Source of the DNA: Algimonas arctica
GTDB lineage: Bacteria > Pseudomonadota > Alphaproteobacteria > Caulobacterales > Maricaulaceae
NCBI RefSeq assembly: GCF_014652695.1
Contig: NZ_BMZH01000007.1
Coordinates: 105,792 to 169,791, forward strand
Reading direction: 5' to 3'
Length of the DNA: 64,000 bases
Shown here: positions 56,019 through 63,933 of the stretch, piece by piece
How the letters are laid out: the number at the start of each line of letters is the position of its first letter
Position numbering within the stretch: position 1 is the stretch's first letter
Program-made: the position numbers and the translations under genes
Notes under the pieces: generated by a model
What the model was told of the DNA's origin: nothing
Seen by the model: only the letters and a program-made list of their open reading frames with translations
Database searches by the model: none

Positions 56019-56726
56019 GTGATAATAAAAGAACGCGTGCTTTGGGCGGGTTGTGCAGCGGCGGGTCTCGCTGTCCTAATCACGGTTATCCTTATCATGC
56101 CATTTTTTCCCACCGAGGCTGCCACGGTTGTTTCGGGCTATGGCAGTCCCGTGATCGCGTTTGAATTTGCGCGCACCCCTGTCGATTTGGTCGCAGTGTT
56201 TGGCGGCGACGCGGACCCGGCTCGCGCCAGCCGGCTCTCAATGATGGACCAAGGGAATCGTTGGGATTTCCTATTTATGACACTTTACAGCCTGTTTGGA
56301 GCGATGTTCGGTCTGGCCGTTCGACGTTGCAGGGCCACATTGGGGACGGTCATTCTTGTCGCTGCTATCATCGCAGGACTTGCTGATGCAATTGAGACGC
56401 GGACCTTGTTATCGATCACGGCGCAGATGACCAATGGGATCGCGAATCCCGCAGGACTTGCGACTTTATGGGTCCCTGTAACGATCAAATTTATGGGGCT
56501 TGCACTGTCGATCATTAGCGCAGGCCTGTTCCTTGGCTCTCGCAAAAATGTGACGTGGAAAGCGCTCGGAGCCCTCACGGTCCTCTCGGCATTACTCAGC
56601 GTCCCGGCGCTTCTGTCTCCGGCGGGCTTAGGTAATCTGCTGACGCCATCCATCGGGATAGGGTGGATCATTATGCTGGCTTATGCGCTGACCCGGTCGG
56701 TGAAAGGCGTTACTCTGACGCCATAA
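56019..56726 (+). CDS. Membrane protein of unknown function
   Basis: A 235-residue protein with about six hydrophobic helices and no charged motif that I recognise. The GTG start has a GGGGGCGG purine-rich site a few bases upstream. Its end overlaps the end of the convergent trxB gene by 17 bp. Divergent from lysR and possibly controlled by it. Function unknown. Confidence 0.65.
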   Translation: MIIKERVLWAGCAAAGLAVLITVILIMPFFPTEAATVVSGYGSPVIAFEFARTPVDLVAVFGGDADPARASRLSMMDQGNRWDFLFMTLYSLFGAMFGLAVRRCRATLGTVILVAAIIAGLADAIETRTLLSITAQMTNGIANPAGLATLWVPVTIKFMGLALSIISAGLFLGSRKNVTWKALGALTVLSALLSVPALLSPAGLGNLLTPSIGIGWIIMLAYALTRSVKGVTLTP

Positions 56727-57765
56727 TGGCCGCGCTTAGCGTGTCCATATCCTCGGCGTGCGTTTCAATGTCTTCTATCAGGGCGGTCGCTTTTACATCT
56801 TGCGCGACATTCGCACCCAGTTCCTCTTTCTCAGCAAGCCACTTCTCTGCTTCGAGCGCGGCCATGCAGCCTAGGCCAGCCGCTGTAACCGCTTGGCGGT
56901 AGGTTTCGTCAGAGACATCACCCGCTGCGAAGATGCCCGGCACATTGGTGCGTGTGCTGTCTGGCGCGCTGATGATATAGCCGCCTTCGTTCATTTCGAC
57001 GTGGCCTTTGAAAATTTCGGTTGAGGGTTTGTGACCAATGGCAATGAAAACGCCGTGGGCCGGCAGGATTCGTTCCTCGCCCGTTTGAGCATGTTTGATC
57101 CGGGCGCCTTTCACATTTGGCATAGGTTTCAAATCACCCACGATTTCTTCGAGCGTATGATTCCAAAGAACCTCGACATTGGCTTTGTTGAGGAGTCGTT
57201 CTTGTAAAATTTTCTCAGCGCGAAGCGTGTCGCGACGATGCACAAGTGTGACTTTGCTGGCCAGACCCGACAGATAGAGCGCCTCTTCGACCGCTGTGTT
57301 CCCGCCGCCAACGACGATGACTTCTTTGCCGCGGTAGAAGAACCCATCGCAGGTGGCGCAAGCTGACACGCCAAAGCCGCCAAAGGTTTCCTCACTCGGC
57401 AAGCCCAGCCATTTCGCCTGCGCGCCTGTGGCGATGATGATGGAATCGGCAGTATAAACCATCCCGCCATCGCCAAACGCTTTGAACGGGTGCGAAGAAA
57501 AATCGACATCAACAATGATGTCTTCATAAAATTCCGTGCCGAATTTCAGCGCGTGTTCTTTGAATTTCTCCATCAATTCCGGCCCCATAATTTCGGGGAA
57601 ACCGGGATAGTTTTCGACGTCCGTGGTGATCGTCAATTGGCCGCCCGGCTGCAACCCGGCGACAATGGCCGGTTTTAACAGCGCGCGCGCCGCATAGACG
57701 GCGGCCGTATAGCCCGCTGGGCCGGAGCCAATGATCAAGACAGGATGATGAACGGTGTCGCTCAT
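56710..57765 (-). CDS. trxB: Thioredoxin-disulfide reductase
   Basis: A 351-residue flavoenzyme. The FAD site is IIGSGPAGYTAAVYAA, the redox pair is C136-A-T-C139, the NADPH site is VVGGGNTAVEEAL and the second FAD site is GIFAAGDVSD. The core ends near residue 320, and about 30 acidic residues follow (DIETHAEDMD and others), which is not part of the usual enzyme. A start at 57822 would add 19 residues without support. Confidence 0.95.
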   Translation of the reverse strand: MSDTVHHPVLIIGSGPAGYTAAVYAARALLKPAIVAGLQPGGQLTITTDVENYPGFPEIMGPELMEKFKEHALKFGTEFYEDIIVDVDFSSHPFKAFGDGGMVYTADSIIIATGAQAKWLGLPSEETFGGFGVSACATCDGFFYRGKEVIVVGGGNTAVEEALYLSGLASKVTLVHRRDTLRAEKILQERLLNKANVEVLWNHTLEEIVGDLKPMPNVKGARIKHAQTGEERILPAHGVFIAIGHKPSTEIFKGHVEMNEGGYIISAPDSTRTNVPGIFAAGDVSDETYRQAVTAAGLGCMAALEAEKWLAEKEELGANVAQDVKATALIEDIETHAEDMDTLSAAIMASE

Positions 57766-57896
57766 TGTAGAAACCTCGTAGGAATGAGGGTTCAAAGTAG
57801 GGGCGGTGCCGCGCCCTCGCAAGCGTGTGACACGGTCTGCGCGTCACCTTCTTGTGAACGGTTGCGTTTAGGCACAGGGTTTGAGAAAGAACATGT

Positions 57897-58778
57897 ATGA
57901 CCCGATGGATACTGACGACGTCTTTTTTCGCTCTTTTCGGGGCATCCCTAGTGGGGTGTACGAGCTCCGCTGAGACCCCGAGCACTGCTGTGACAGCGAC
58001 CGAGATGTCTCGTCCTGCCCCTGTACCGACTGAATATATGCCGCAGCCTGCGGTGCTGATCTATTCAGAAACACGCGGTTGGCGACATGAGGAAGGGATT
58101 GCTGGCGGCAATGTCGCGTTGATGGAAATCGCGCGAGACAAAGGGTTTGGCTATTTCACCACGCAACATGCGGAAATATTCAATGCCGAGACGCTGTCCC
58201 GATTCGACCTCATTGTGTTCAATAGCGCGACGGGCGATTCCCTATCCGTTGACCAAAAAGCCGCGTTTAAAACATGGCTAGCTGATGATGGGGCTGTCAT
58301 TCTGATCCATGGCAGCATTGATTCCAGTCAGAAAGACTGGACTTTTTACCAAGACGAACTTGTCGGTCCTCAGTTTATCTCCCACCCTATGGCGCCGCAA
58401 TTTCAAGCCGCCGACGTGGTGGTCCTCAACACTGGCCACCCTGTTATGGCGGGGTTGCCGGATCGGTTTGAAGCGACGGATGAATGGTATTCTTTTGACG
58501 GTGTCCCGGACGGCCGCTTTGTCACGCTCGCAGGTCTCGATGAGACGACTTATAGCCCGCGGAACACGGTTTATGGCGTTGAGGATCTTCGCATGGGAGA
58601 TCAGCCCGAAGATCACGCGATTATTTGGTCGCGCTGTCTACCTGAGGGCGGACGTGTCGTTGCCAGTGCTCTGGGCCATACGCTCGAAAGTTTCGCCGCG
58701 CCCGAGCATCGTCAGCTCATATCCAACGCAATGAACTGGACTATGAAATCCGGCGCGGATGATGTCGGGTGCGATTAA
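57897..58778 (+). CDS. ThuA-domain lipoprotein
   Basis: A 293-residue lipoprotein (SLVGC-T lipobox, C21). The mature part is a ThuA-like domain (VLIYSETRGWRHE, FDLIVFNSATGDSLS, ILIHGSIDSSQKDW), related to class I glutamine amidotransferase-like folds found with sugar uptake or glycan systems. No sugar genes are adjacent. It converges on the ELM1-like gene 10 bp away. Confidence 0.8.
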   Translation: MTRWILTTSFFALFGASLVGCTSSAETPSTAVTATEMSRPAPVPTEYMPQPAVLIYSETRGWRHEEGIAGGNVALMEIARDKGFGYFTTQHAEIFNAETLSRFDLIVFNSATGDSLSVDQKAAFKTWLADDGAVILIHGSIDSSQKDWTFYQDELVGPQFISHPMAPQFQAADVVVLNTGHPVMAGLPDRFEATDEWYSFDGVPDGRFVTLAGLDETTYSPRNTVYGVEDLRMGDQPEDHAIIWSRCLPEGGRVVASALGHTLESFAAPEHRQLISNAMNWTMKSGADDVGCD

Positions 58779-58788
58779 CGCGCGGCGC

Positions 58789-59739
58789 TTATTGGCGTGA
58801 ACCCATCCGCTCAAGAATACGCTGCGCCATGCGGCTTGTTTCATCCAGCGCGGGGTAGGGGCGGTCGTCTAGGTTTCCGTCCCATCGCCTGACACAGCAG
58901 CGCGTCTCTAGGGCGTCATAGAGCTTTTGAAATTTGCCGGGATCGCCATCCATCGCAAGCCGGTAGACGGGTTTCCCGGTCGTGCAGGCCTCTGTCAGCA
59001 TATTAGTGCTATCTTCCGTTACGAACAGGACGTCCGCGCCACCCAGAAAGGCGAAATAGGGATTATCAACGTCGCTCTCGGGATCATGCAGCCAGATGTT
59101 TTCCAGTGTCTGTGCTAAGTCATCCCACGCTTTGCGGGCACTGTCCGGCGTCCGGCGAGAGAGGGTGACGAGCAGGCTATAGCCCTGTCGGCTTAAGCTG
59201 CGGGCGGTCTCCACATGTGATTGGATCGTCGCGTCGCTCATTGCGTGGGTTTTGCTAGGCCCACCGATCGCCATCATGGCGCGCGGCATCGGTAAGGCGT
59301 GAAGACGTGCCCCATGCGCGAGCGTTCCGCCGATGATTGTGTCCCTGGAAATACGATTGGGAGAGCCGATCATCGTCTCGACATTTGGACCCCTGAGCGC
59401 ATCATGCTCTGGCGCGATGACAAGGTCGAAACGGGCGGGATCCGTGCGGGGGTGTTGGATATAGACCGTAAATGCGGCGCGACTGGACCGACGCAATGCA
59501 ATCAGCGGCGCGATCGCCTGTCGTCCGCAGCCGATAACAAGGTCCGCCTCTGGCAGGCCGAAATCACGACGAACCGTGAGTTGGAGGGACGGCGGAAGGG
59601 CGGCGAAGCCCGGACGATGCGAGGCCGTATGGACAGCAATATTGCAGGCTGTGCCGCTATGCCGCGCGACCGCTTCCGCCAGTCCGAGCGCCTGATTTTC
59701 AATGCCCCGCCGACCATCTGAGACGACGAGGAGTTTCAT
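58789..59739 (-). CDS. ELM1-like (DUF1022) putative glycosyltransferase
   Basis: A 316-residue protein. It opens KLLVVSDGRRGIENQALGLAE, then VIGCGRQAIAPL and later VTEDSTNMLTEAC and GKPVYRL, which together define the ELM1/GtrOC1 family. Its bacterial members are annotated as putative glycosyltransferases. The plant relative ELM1 acts in mitochondrial fission. It starts 3 bp after greA stops, so co-transcription is likely. Confidence 0.85.
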   Translation of the reverse strand: MKLLVVSDGRRGIENQALGLAEAVARHSGTACNIAVHTASHRPGFAALPPSLQLTVRRDFGLPEADLVIGCGRQAIAPLIALRRSSRAAFTVYIQHPRTDPARFDLVIAPEHDALRGPNVETMIGSPNRISRDTIIGGTLAHGARLHALPMPRAMMAIGGPSKTHAMSDATIQSHVETARSLSRQGYSLLVTLSRRTPDSARKAWDDLAQTLENIWLHDPESDVDNPYFAFLGGADVLFVTEDSTNMLTEACTTGKPVYRLAMDGDPGKFQKLYDALETRCCVRRWDGNLDDRPYPALDETSRMAQRILERMGSRQ

Positions 59740-59742
59740 GAT

Positions 59743-60219
59743 TTACTTCGGGTAGCTAATTTCAAGAATTTCATACCCTTTCGCGCCGCCCGGAGCGATG
59801 ACTTCGAAAACGGCCCCGATCTCTTTGCCCATCATGGCGCGCGCAATCGGGCTGGTGTTTGAAATCTTGCCCGCTTTCACGCTGGCTTCGTCTTCGCCGA
59901 CGATTTGATACGCCGATTCTTCGTCCGTATCTTCGTTCACAATTTTGACGATTGCGCCAAAGGTGACCCGATCACCCTTGAGGTTGGATGTATCGATCAC
60001 CTGCGCGAGAGACATTTTGGATTCGAGTTCTTGAATACGACCCTCAATGAAGCCCTGCTTTTCTTTCGCTGCGTGATATTCCGCATTCTCTGACAGATCG
60101 CCATGATCGCGTGCGACAGAGATCGCCTGAATAATTTCGGGGCGTTCCACCGTTTTGAGATGTTTGAGTTCGACTTCAAGAGCTGCGTGGCCGCCCGGGG
60201 TCATCGGATATTTCTGCAT
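59743..60219 (-). CDS. greA: Transcription elongation factor GreA
   Basis: A 158-residue factor that lets stalled RNA polymerase cleave its transcript. The N-terminal coiled coil ([35 protein letters not shown], shown in parts) carries the acidic tip [11 protein letters not shown], and the C-terminal FKBP-like domain ends EILEISYPK. Upstream is the UrcA promoter region on the other strand. Confidence 0.96.
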   Translation of the reverse strand: MQKYPMTPGGHAALEVELKHLKTVERPEIIQAISVARDHGDLSENAEYHAAKEKQGFIEGRIQELESKMSLAQVIDTSNLKGDRVTFGAIVKIVNEDTDEESAYQIVGEDEASVKAGKISNTSPIARAMMGKEIGAVFEVIAPGGAKGYEILEISYPK

Positions 60220-60380
60220 GGAATGATCTCGTCAATAGTCAGAGCGATAAAAGGGAGTTCCCGTCACAAGGACGGAAATCTAGCCGACAACATTTAGAAG
60301 CTTGTGCAGACGTTTCAAGCGTTTGACGCAAGAATCATACGCTTCTTCTCAAACATTATCGTTTTTCAATAAAATTAAGC

Positions 60381-60409
60381 TTGAATAACGACAAGTGTCG
60401 TTGTATAGT
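60381..60409 (+). promoter_or_regulatory. Promoter of the urcA-like gene with palindrome in the spacer
   Basis: TTGAAT (60381-60386) as -35 and TATAGT (60404-60409) as -10 are 17 bp apart. The spacer is almost exactly filled by AACGACA-AG-TGTCGTT (60387-60402), a perfect inverted repeat. A repressor bound there would exclude RNA polymerase. Confidence 0.55.
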
Positions 60410-60479
60410 GGGGCTTGAGATCGGGAAACGGTGCCACGTTCTGTCCGATCTTCATACTGACCCCAAAAGGAGAAACCCT

Positions 60480-60854
60480 ATGACTATTTCAAAAATACGG
60501 TCGCAATCGCGCCTGCTCCGCGGGCCTGTACGCGCTTTTGCGTTGGCCTTCACGCTCGCCGCAACGGCCCTTCCGTTGAGCGCATCTGCCGCAACAACGC
60601 AGAAAATTTCCGCGACGGCCCATGGCGAGCGTGTCTCGGTGAGTGTGCAAACCGATCTTCTGGCAACAGAAGAAGGCACAGCTCGACTTTATCGGGCGCT
60701 TGAACATAAGGCCAAAAAATCCTGCAAGACCACAATTCCCCTCCGTCTAGGCAGATCTGTCCCCGTTAAGCGGTGCACGGATGACCTCATGGATGGGTTC
60801 GTCGCTGTGCTGGACGATGCCGGCATGACAGCGCTGCACACTGACGCGAATTAA
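60480..60854 (+). CDS. UrcA-family exported protein
   Basis: A 124-residue protein with a signal peptide ending near ASA-A. The pattern DLLATEEGTARLYRALEHKAKKSC is the UrcA family signature, known from Caulobacterales and Sphingomonadales. Two cysteines in the second half may pair. AAGGAG eight bases upstream of 60480 decides the start. An open frame to 60381 would overlap the promoter. Function unknown. Confidence 0.88.
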   Translation: MTISKIRSQSRLLRGPVRAFALAFTLAATALPLSASAATTQKISATAHGERVSVSVQTDLLATEEGTARLYRALEHKAKKSCKTTIPLRLGRSVPVKRCTDDLMDGFVAVLDDAGMTALHTDAN

Positions 60855-60889
60855 CGCGCCTGTGACGGACATATAGATCGGGAATAAGC

Positions 60890-60919
60890 GAGGCGGCAGG
60901 AGTGCCACCCCACCGCCTC
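60890..60919 (+). other. Hairpin after the urcA-like gene
   Basis: GAGGCGG (60890-60896) pairs with CCGCCTC (60913-60919). No T tract follows, so this is a weak terminator or an mRNA 3' stabilising stem. Nothing else is seen in the 193-bp gap. Confidence 0.45.
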
Positions 60920-61047
60920 ATGTTCGGGTCCATTCTTCGAAAGGAGACGAGAAAAAGAGACGAACACGCCATTTGTGTGAATTATAACTGGAAAAGTCAA
61001 GGTTTCAGCGCGTTGCGCGGCCTCTCTCCCTGACTTAACGTCGGCTT

Positions 61048-62007
61048 ATGGCTCATCCGTCCTCAAAGCTCTTATCTATCTCGGGACTGCGGGTTGGGCA
61101 TGCCCATGATACGCGTGTTAAAACCGGCGTTACTGTGCTCCTGCCCGACGCGCCGGCGCTCTGTGCTGTCGATGTACGCGGTGGCGGGCCGGGGACGCGC
61201 GAAACCGATACACTGGCCCTAGGCGGGCTGGTTGACCGGGTCCATGCGATCACTTTGGCGGGCGGGTCGGTTTATGGGCTCGCCGCCGCTGATGCGGTTT
61301 GCGCTGGGCTTGGGGCGCGAGGCGTGGGCTATGCGGCCGGCCCGCCGCCCATTCCCGTGTCTCCGATCGTCCCGTCGGCAATCCTATTTGATAACGCCAA
61401 CGGCGGAGACAAGGCGTGGGGCGATACACCGCCTTTTCACCGCCTTGGGCGGGAGGCCCTTTCAGCTGCGTGCTATGAGACCTCCGAAGGCGCGATTGGC
61501 GCAGGCTATGGCGCCACGGCGGGGATCTACGCTGGCGGCTTTGGGGTGGCGTCGGAAACGGTCAATGGCGCGGTCGTCTGGGCCTTTATCGCCGCGAATC
61601 CGGTTGGATCCCCTTTTCTGCCGGGAACACGCGTGCCTTACGCGTGGCTCTATGAGCGGGACGGGGAGTTTGGCGGGGCGCATCCGCCGCAGGACTACCG
61701 CTGGACACAGCCGCAAGATACGAAGCTTACGCGCTTTGCGGGCGCGGGACAGAATACGGTCATCGGGGCCGTGGTCACGGATGCGGCGCTGTCCCCGTCC
61801 GATCTCAAACGCCTTGCCATCATGGCACAAGATGGGCTCGCTTTATCGGTGCAGCCCTCTCACACGCCCCTGGACGGTGATACGATTTTCGCGCTGTCAG
61901 TCGGCGAGCAAGCCGCGATTGGCCCGGCTGCGCTCTCAAATATAGGCGCGGCCGCCGCGCGCTGCGTTGCTCGCGCGCTGACGCGCGGCGTCCTAGCGGC
62001 CCAATGA
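61048..62007 (+). CDS. P1/S58-family (DmpA-like) peptidase
   Basis: A 319-residue Ntn-type hydrolase. The N-terminal ISGLRVGHAHD and TGVTVLLPD are family marks. GQNTVIGAVVTDAAL is the site where the proenzyme should cleave itself, though the usual N-T-T is N-T-V here. Such enzymes are aminopeptidases for D- or beta-amino acid peptides, or serve organocatalytic roles. The substrate is unknown. Its end overlaps the next gene by four bases. Confidence 0.88.
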   Translation: MAHPSSKLLSISGLRVGHAHDTRVKTGVTVLLPDAPALCAVDVRGGGPGTRETDTLALGGLVDRVHAITLAGGSVYGLAAADAVCAGLGARGVGYAAGPPPIPVSPIVPSAILFDNANGGDKAWGDTPPFHRLGREALSAACYETSEGAIGAGYGATAGIYAGGFGVASETVNGAVVWAFIAANPVGSPFLPGTRVPYAWLYERDGEFGGAHPPQDYRWTQPQDTKLTRFAGAGQNTVIGAVVTDAALSPSDLKRLAIMAQDGLALSVQPSHTPLDGDTIFALSVGEQAAIGPAALSNIGAAAARCVARALTRGVLAAQ

Positions 62008-62489
62008 GGTCTGTGGCGATATCGCCCATCCAACCGTCGCATCACGCCGCGATTCTGCGCAATAATGCGCAATTCGTGCATTGGCTGTCTCCCTTGGACG
62101 ACATGGCATTGAGCGCCCTATTGGGTCACGCGGATTACGCGCAGCAACTCTATGCAGGGGAGGCGGCGCTCATCGCCTATGACGGTAATGGCCCCTATCG
62201 GCACAAAAATGTCGATTGGTTGTCCGCAAGGTTGGAAAATTACATCTATATCGACCGCGTTGTGATCGGCGCGAGCGCGCAAGGTCAGGGTGCGGGCCGC
62301 GCACTTTACGCTGATTTGGAAACCACCGCCCGCGCGCGCGGTCACACGCATGTGGCCTGTGAAGTGAATACACAGCCCGATAACCCGGGCAGTCATGCCT
62401 TTCACCGAGCCCTCGGGTTTGATCCGATTGGGGATGTTGAACGCCCAAATAGCGTGTCTGTGCGCTACTATGTGCGAAAGCTGCCCTAA
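62004..62489 (+). CDS. GNAT-family acetyltransferase
   Basis: A 161-residue GCN5-type N-acetyltransferase. The acetyl-CoA loop is VVIGASAQGQGAGRALYADLE, and FHRALGFDPIG closes the fold. Translated from an ATG overlapping the P1 peptidase stop (ATGA), so the two are probably linked in function. Substrate unknown. Confidence 0.9.
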   Translation: MRSVAISPIQPSHHAAILRNNAQFVHWLSPLDDMALSALLGHADYAQQLYAGEAALIAYDGNGPYRHKNVDWLSARLENYIYIDRVVIGASAQGQGAGRALYADLETTARARGHTHVACEVNTQPDNPGSHAFHRALGFDPIGDVERPNSVSVRYYVRKLP

Positions 62490-62568
62490 AGGGCGGAAAA
62501 ACCACTTGCCCCATGCCATCTCCCCGCTTAATGGCCTGCCTCTCGCATCCGATAAGGATTGCGACAAT

Positions 62569-62645
62569 GCACTGGTAGCTCAGTTGGATAGAGCACTAGA
62601 CTACGAATCTAGGGGTCGGGGGTTCGAATCCTCCCCAGTGCGCCA
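62569..62645 (+). tRNA. tRNA-Arg (anticodon ACG)
   Basis: A 77-nt cloverleaf. The acceptor stem GCACTGG pairs with CCAGTGC, the anticodon stem is CTAGA/TCTAG with ACG at 62603-62605, and the T arm has GGTTCGAATCC. The CCA end is encoded. The A at the wobble position would be edited to inosine to read CGU, CGC and CGA. Beyond it the gene content changes, which fits use as an integration site. Confidence 0.97.
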
Positions 62646-62929
62646 CTTTTCCAAACTCTCTGATTTTATCAGTATGTTGAATACATGGTTCTGAGCTTTG
62701 CCTCACGAATGGCAATCACAGCAGGGCAACTTTCATCACATCTGGTGCAACCTTTTGAACAAACAATAGTGCAGCTCACCCCAAGTTTTTTATATGAAAA
62801 TGACCAACTGAGCCTGATATTCTTTCCGAATCGGCCAAAATGATCTGATTGTCGGGAATTTCACATTTGGATCGGCAAGTTCAACGTTCACTATCACCCG
62901 ACCGTCTAGAACATAGACGTGCCTTCAAT
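62646..62929. other. AT-richer stretch downstream of tRNA-Arg, possible decayed coding DNA
   Basis: No intact gene is visible. On the minus strand a protein-like reading (VYVLDGRVIVNVELADPN, around 62900-62850) continues from an ATG in another frame (MATKLKAR, around 62940) by a one-base shift and has no start of its own. It may be a broken gene left in the island. No copy of the tRNA 3' end was found by eye. Confidence 0.3.
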
Positions 62930-63052
62930 TTAGTCGCCATATTTTCTGCATAAAACGGGGGTGAGTAGTTGAAATCGTCCCAACTCGATATCTGCAAGAC
63001 CGCGCTCAATACGAAACTCGATAAGGTCTTTTGAAGGTTCCTCAGATGTCAT
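62930..63052 (-). CDS. Small coupled ORF after the toxin gene
   Basis: A 40-residue frame (starts MTSEEPSKDLIEFRIERGL, ends KYGD) whose ATG overlaps the toxin stop codon as ATGA. It is too short to assign. Leu/Ile/Glu/Arg-rich helical character is visible. It could be a third member of the toxin-antitoxin operon or the start of a broken gene. Confidence 0.4.
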   Translation of the reverse strand: MTSEEPSKDLIEFRIERGLADIELGRFQLLTPVLCRKYGD

Positions 63053-63354
63053 TCCAGTATGTTCCATGACGCCAATTTTTTCGCCGCTAAAACACGTCTT
63101 ATGTAAACGGATTGATCGTCATACGTATAGATAACCCAATGAGACCGGTGAACTAACAGCGCTCTCAAACCGTCGGTGCCACTCTCGACGGGTCTGCCGA
63201 TCGCCGGTGAATTGGGCAGCGTCGATTGAGCCAATGCCTTGATGGAATCGACAATCGTGTCCGCCACGTCAACAACACCACGCTCGACTGCATAGTGATG
63301 GTAAATGCGTATCAGGTCGACTTCTGCGACCGACAAATACCGTATGTCACGCAT
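63049..63354 (-). CDS. RelE/ParE-type toxin
   Basis: A 101-residue basic protein with the RelE/ParE-family layout: RYLSVAEVDLIRIYHHYAVE helix, the central GRPVESGTDGLRALLV strand region and the C-terminal VYIRRVLAAKKLAS. It should either cut mRNA on the ribosome or poison gyrase. These cannot be told apart by eye. It starts 5 bp after the antitoxin stop. Confidence 0.85.
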   Translation of the reverse strand: MRDIRYLSVAEVDLIRIYHHYAVERGVVDVADTIVDSIKALAQSTLPNSPAIGRPVESGTDGLRALLVHRSHWVIYTYDDQSVYIRRVLAAKKLASWNILE

Positions 63355-63359
63355 AGGAA

Positions 63360-63626
63360 TTACTGAGTTGAATTAGAAGCGAGCGCGCGAGTTTTGATGG
63401 TCTTGAAAAATGCGTCGTGATCATCTGGCGTACTGCACGTCGTATAGTCACCGCGTTCGATCTGACCCTGTGTCGGCTCAAGGAGGGCGTCTATTTCTTC
63501 GCAGGTATATCCGGGCAAAACATCAGTGTCTCGTGACACCTGCACGGTGACAAAATCAGCATCGGAAAAACCTTCCCGCAATTCTGCGGGTAGCTTCGAG
63601 ACTGGAAATTTATGCACCGTCGTCAT
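63360..63626 (-). CDS. Putative antitoxin of the RelE/ParE pair
   Basis: An 88-residue acidic protein of no family I can name. The role is inferred from position in front of the toxin. The ATG at 63626 is chosen because a good promoter lies directly upstream (-10 TATACT ends seven bases before the ATG), giving a nearly leaderless mRNA. The frame also stays open to 63707. Confidence 0.65.
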   Translation of the reverse strand: MTTVHKFPVSKLPAELREGFSDADFVTVQVSRDTDVLPGYTCEEIDALLEPTQGQIERGDYTTCSTPDDHDAFFKTIKTRALASNSTQ

Positions 63627-63632
63627 GCATTG

Positions 63633-63660
63633 AGTATAGCAAGAATTGGCTAAGAGTGAA
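63633..63660 (-). promoter_or_regulatory. Promoter of the toxin-antitoxin operon
   Basis: On the minus strand TTCACT (63660-63655) and TATACT (63638-63633) are 16 bp apart. The start site would lie at or just before the antitoxin ATG. Confidence 0.55.
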
Positions 63661-63755
63661 GATGTCATCTCAGACTCCGTTTTTGCTGATTGTACAGAGG
63701 TGGTCATTGCGCAGTTGCGATTGTGCCGCGCTCACGCGCCTGCCTCCCAATCGGT

Positions 63756-63780
63756 TGACCTGCCCCTATGAGGTGGTCCG
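63756..63780. mobile_element. Solitary IS3-like element end
   Basis: TGACCTGCCCCTA at 63756-63768 shares its 5'-TGA-x-x-TGCCCCTA with the terminus next to the transposase and has the same orientation. It may be the end of a second, otherwise lost element, or a fragment of one. Confidence 0.4.
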
Positions 63781-63809
63781 CCATTTAAGTTAGAGCTTGG
63801 CGGTTGTGG

Positions 63810-63860
63810 ACGTCCTGTTGGACTGTCCGGAACGGAGTATAGGCCAGTCCAACAGGACGT
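63810..63860. repeat. Perfect 16-bp inverted repeat
   Basis: ACGTCCTGTTGGACTG (63810-63825) and CAGTCCAACAGGACGT (63845-63860) are exact inverted copies around 19 bp. No gene covers them. They lie between the two element ends. Confidence 0.9.
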
Positions 63861-63898
63861 GGCAAGATGGTTTCCGGTGCTGGTGACCGGTATCCCAA

Positions 63899-63925
63899 TG
63901 ATGTGCCCCTAGCTTTATAGACACC
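63899..63925. mobile_element. IS3-family terminal inverted repeat
   Basis: TGATGTGCCCCTA then GCTTTATAGACACC, ending about 10 bp from the transposase stop codon, is where an IS3 terminal repeat is expected and starts with the TG typical of the family. The other end is outside the window. Confidence 0.6.
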
Positions 63926-63933
63926 TTGCTACT

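Noticed and set aside
60381..60479. Upstream extension of the UrcA-like protein
   Set aside because: It would translate the promoter and operator. The ribosome site fits the ATG at 60480.
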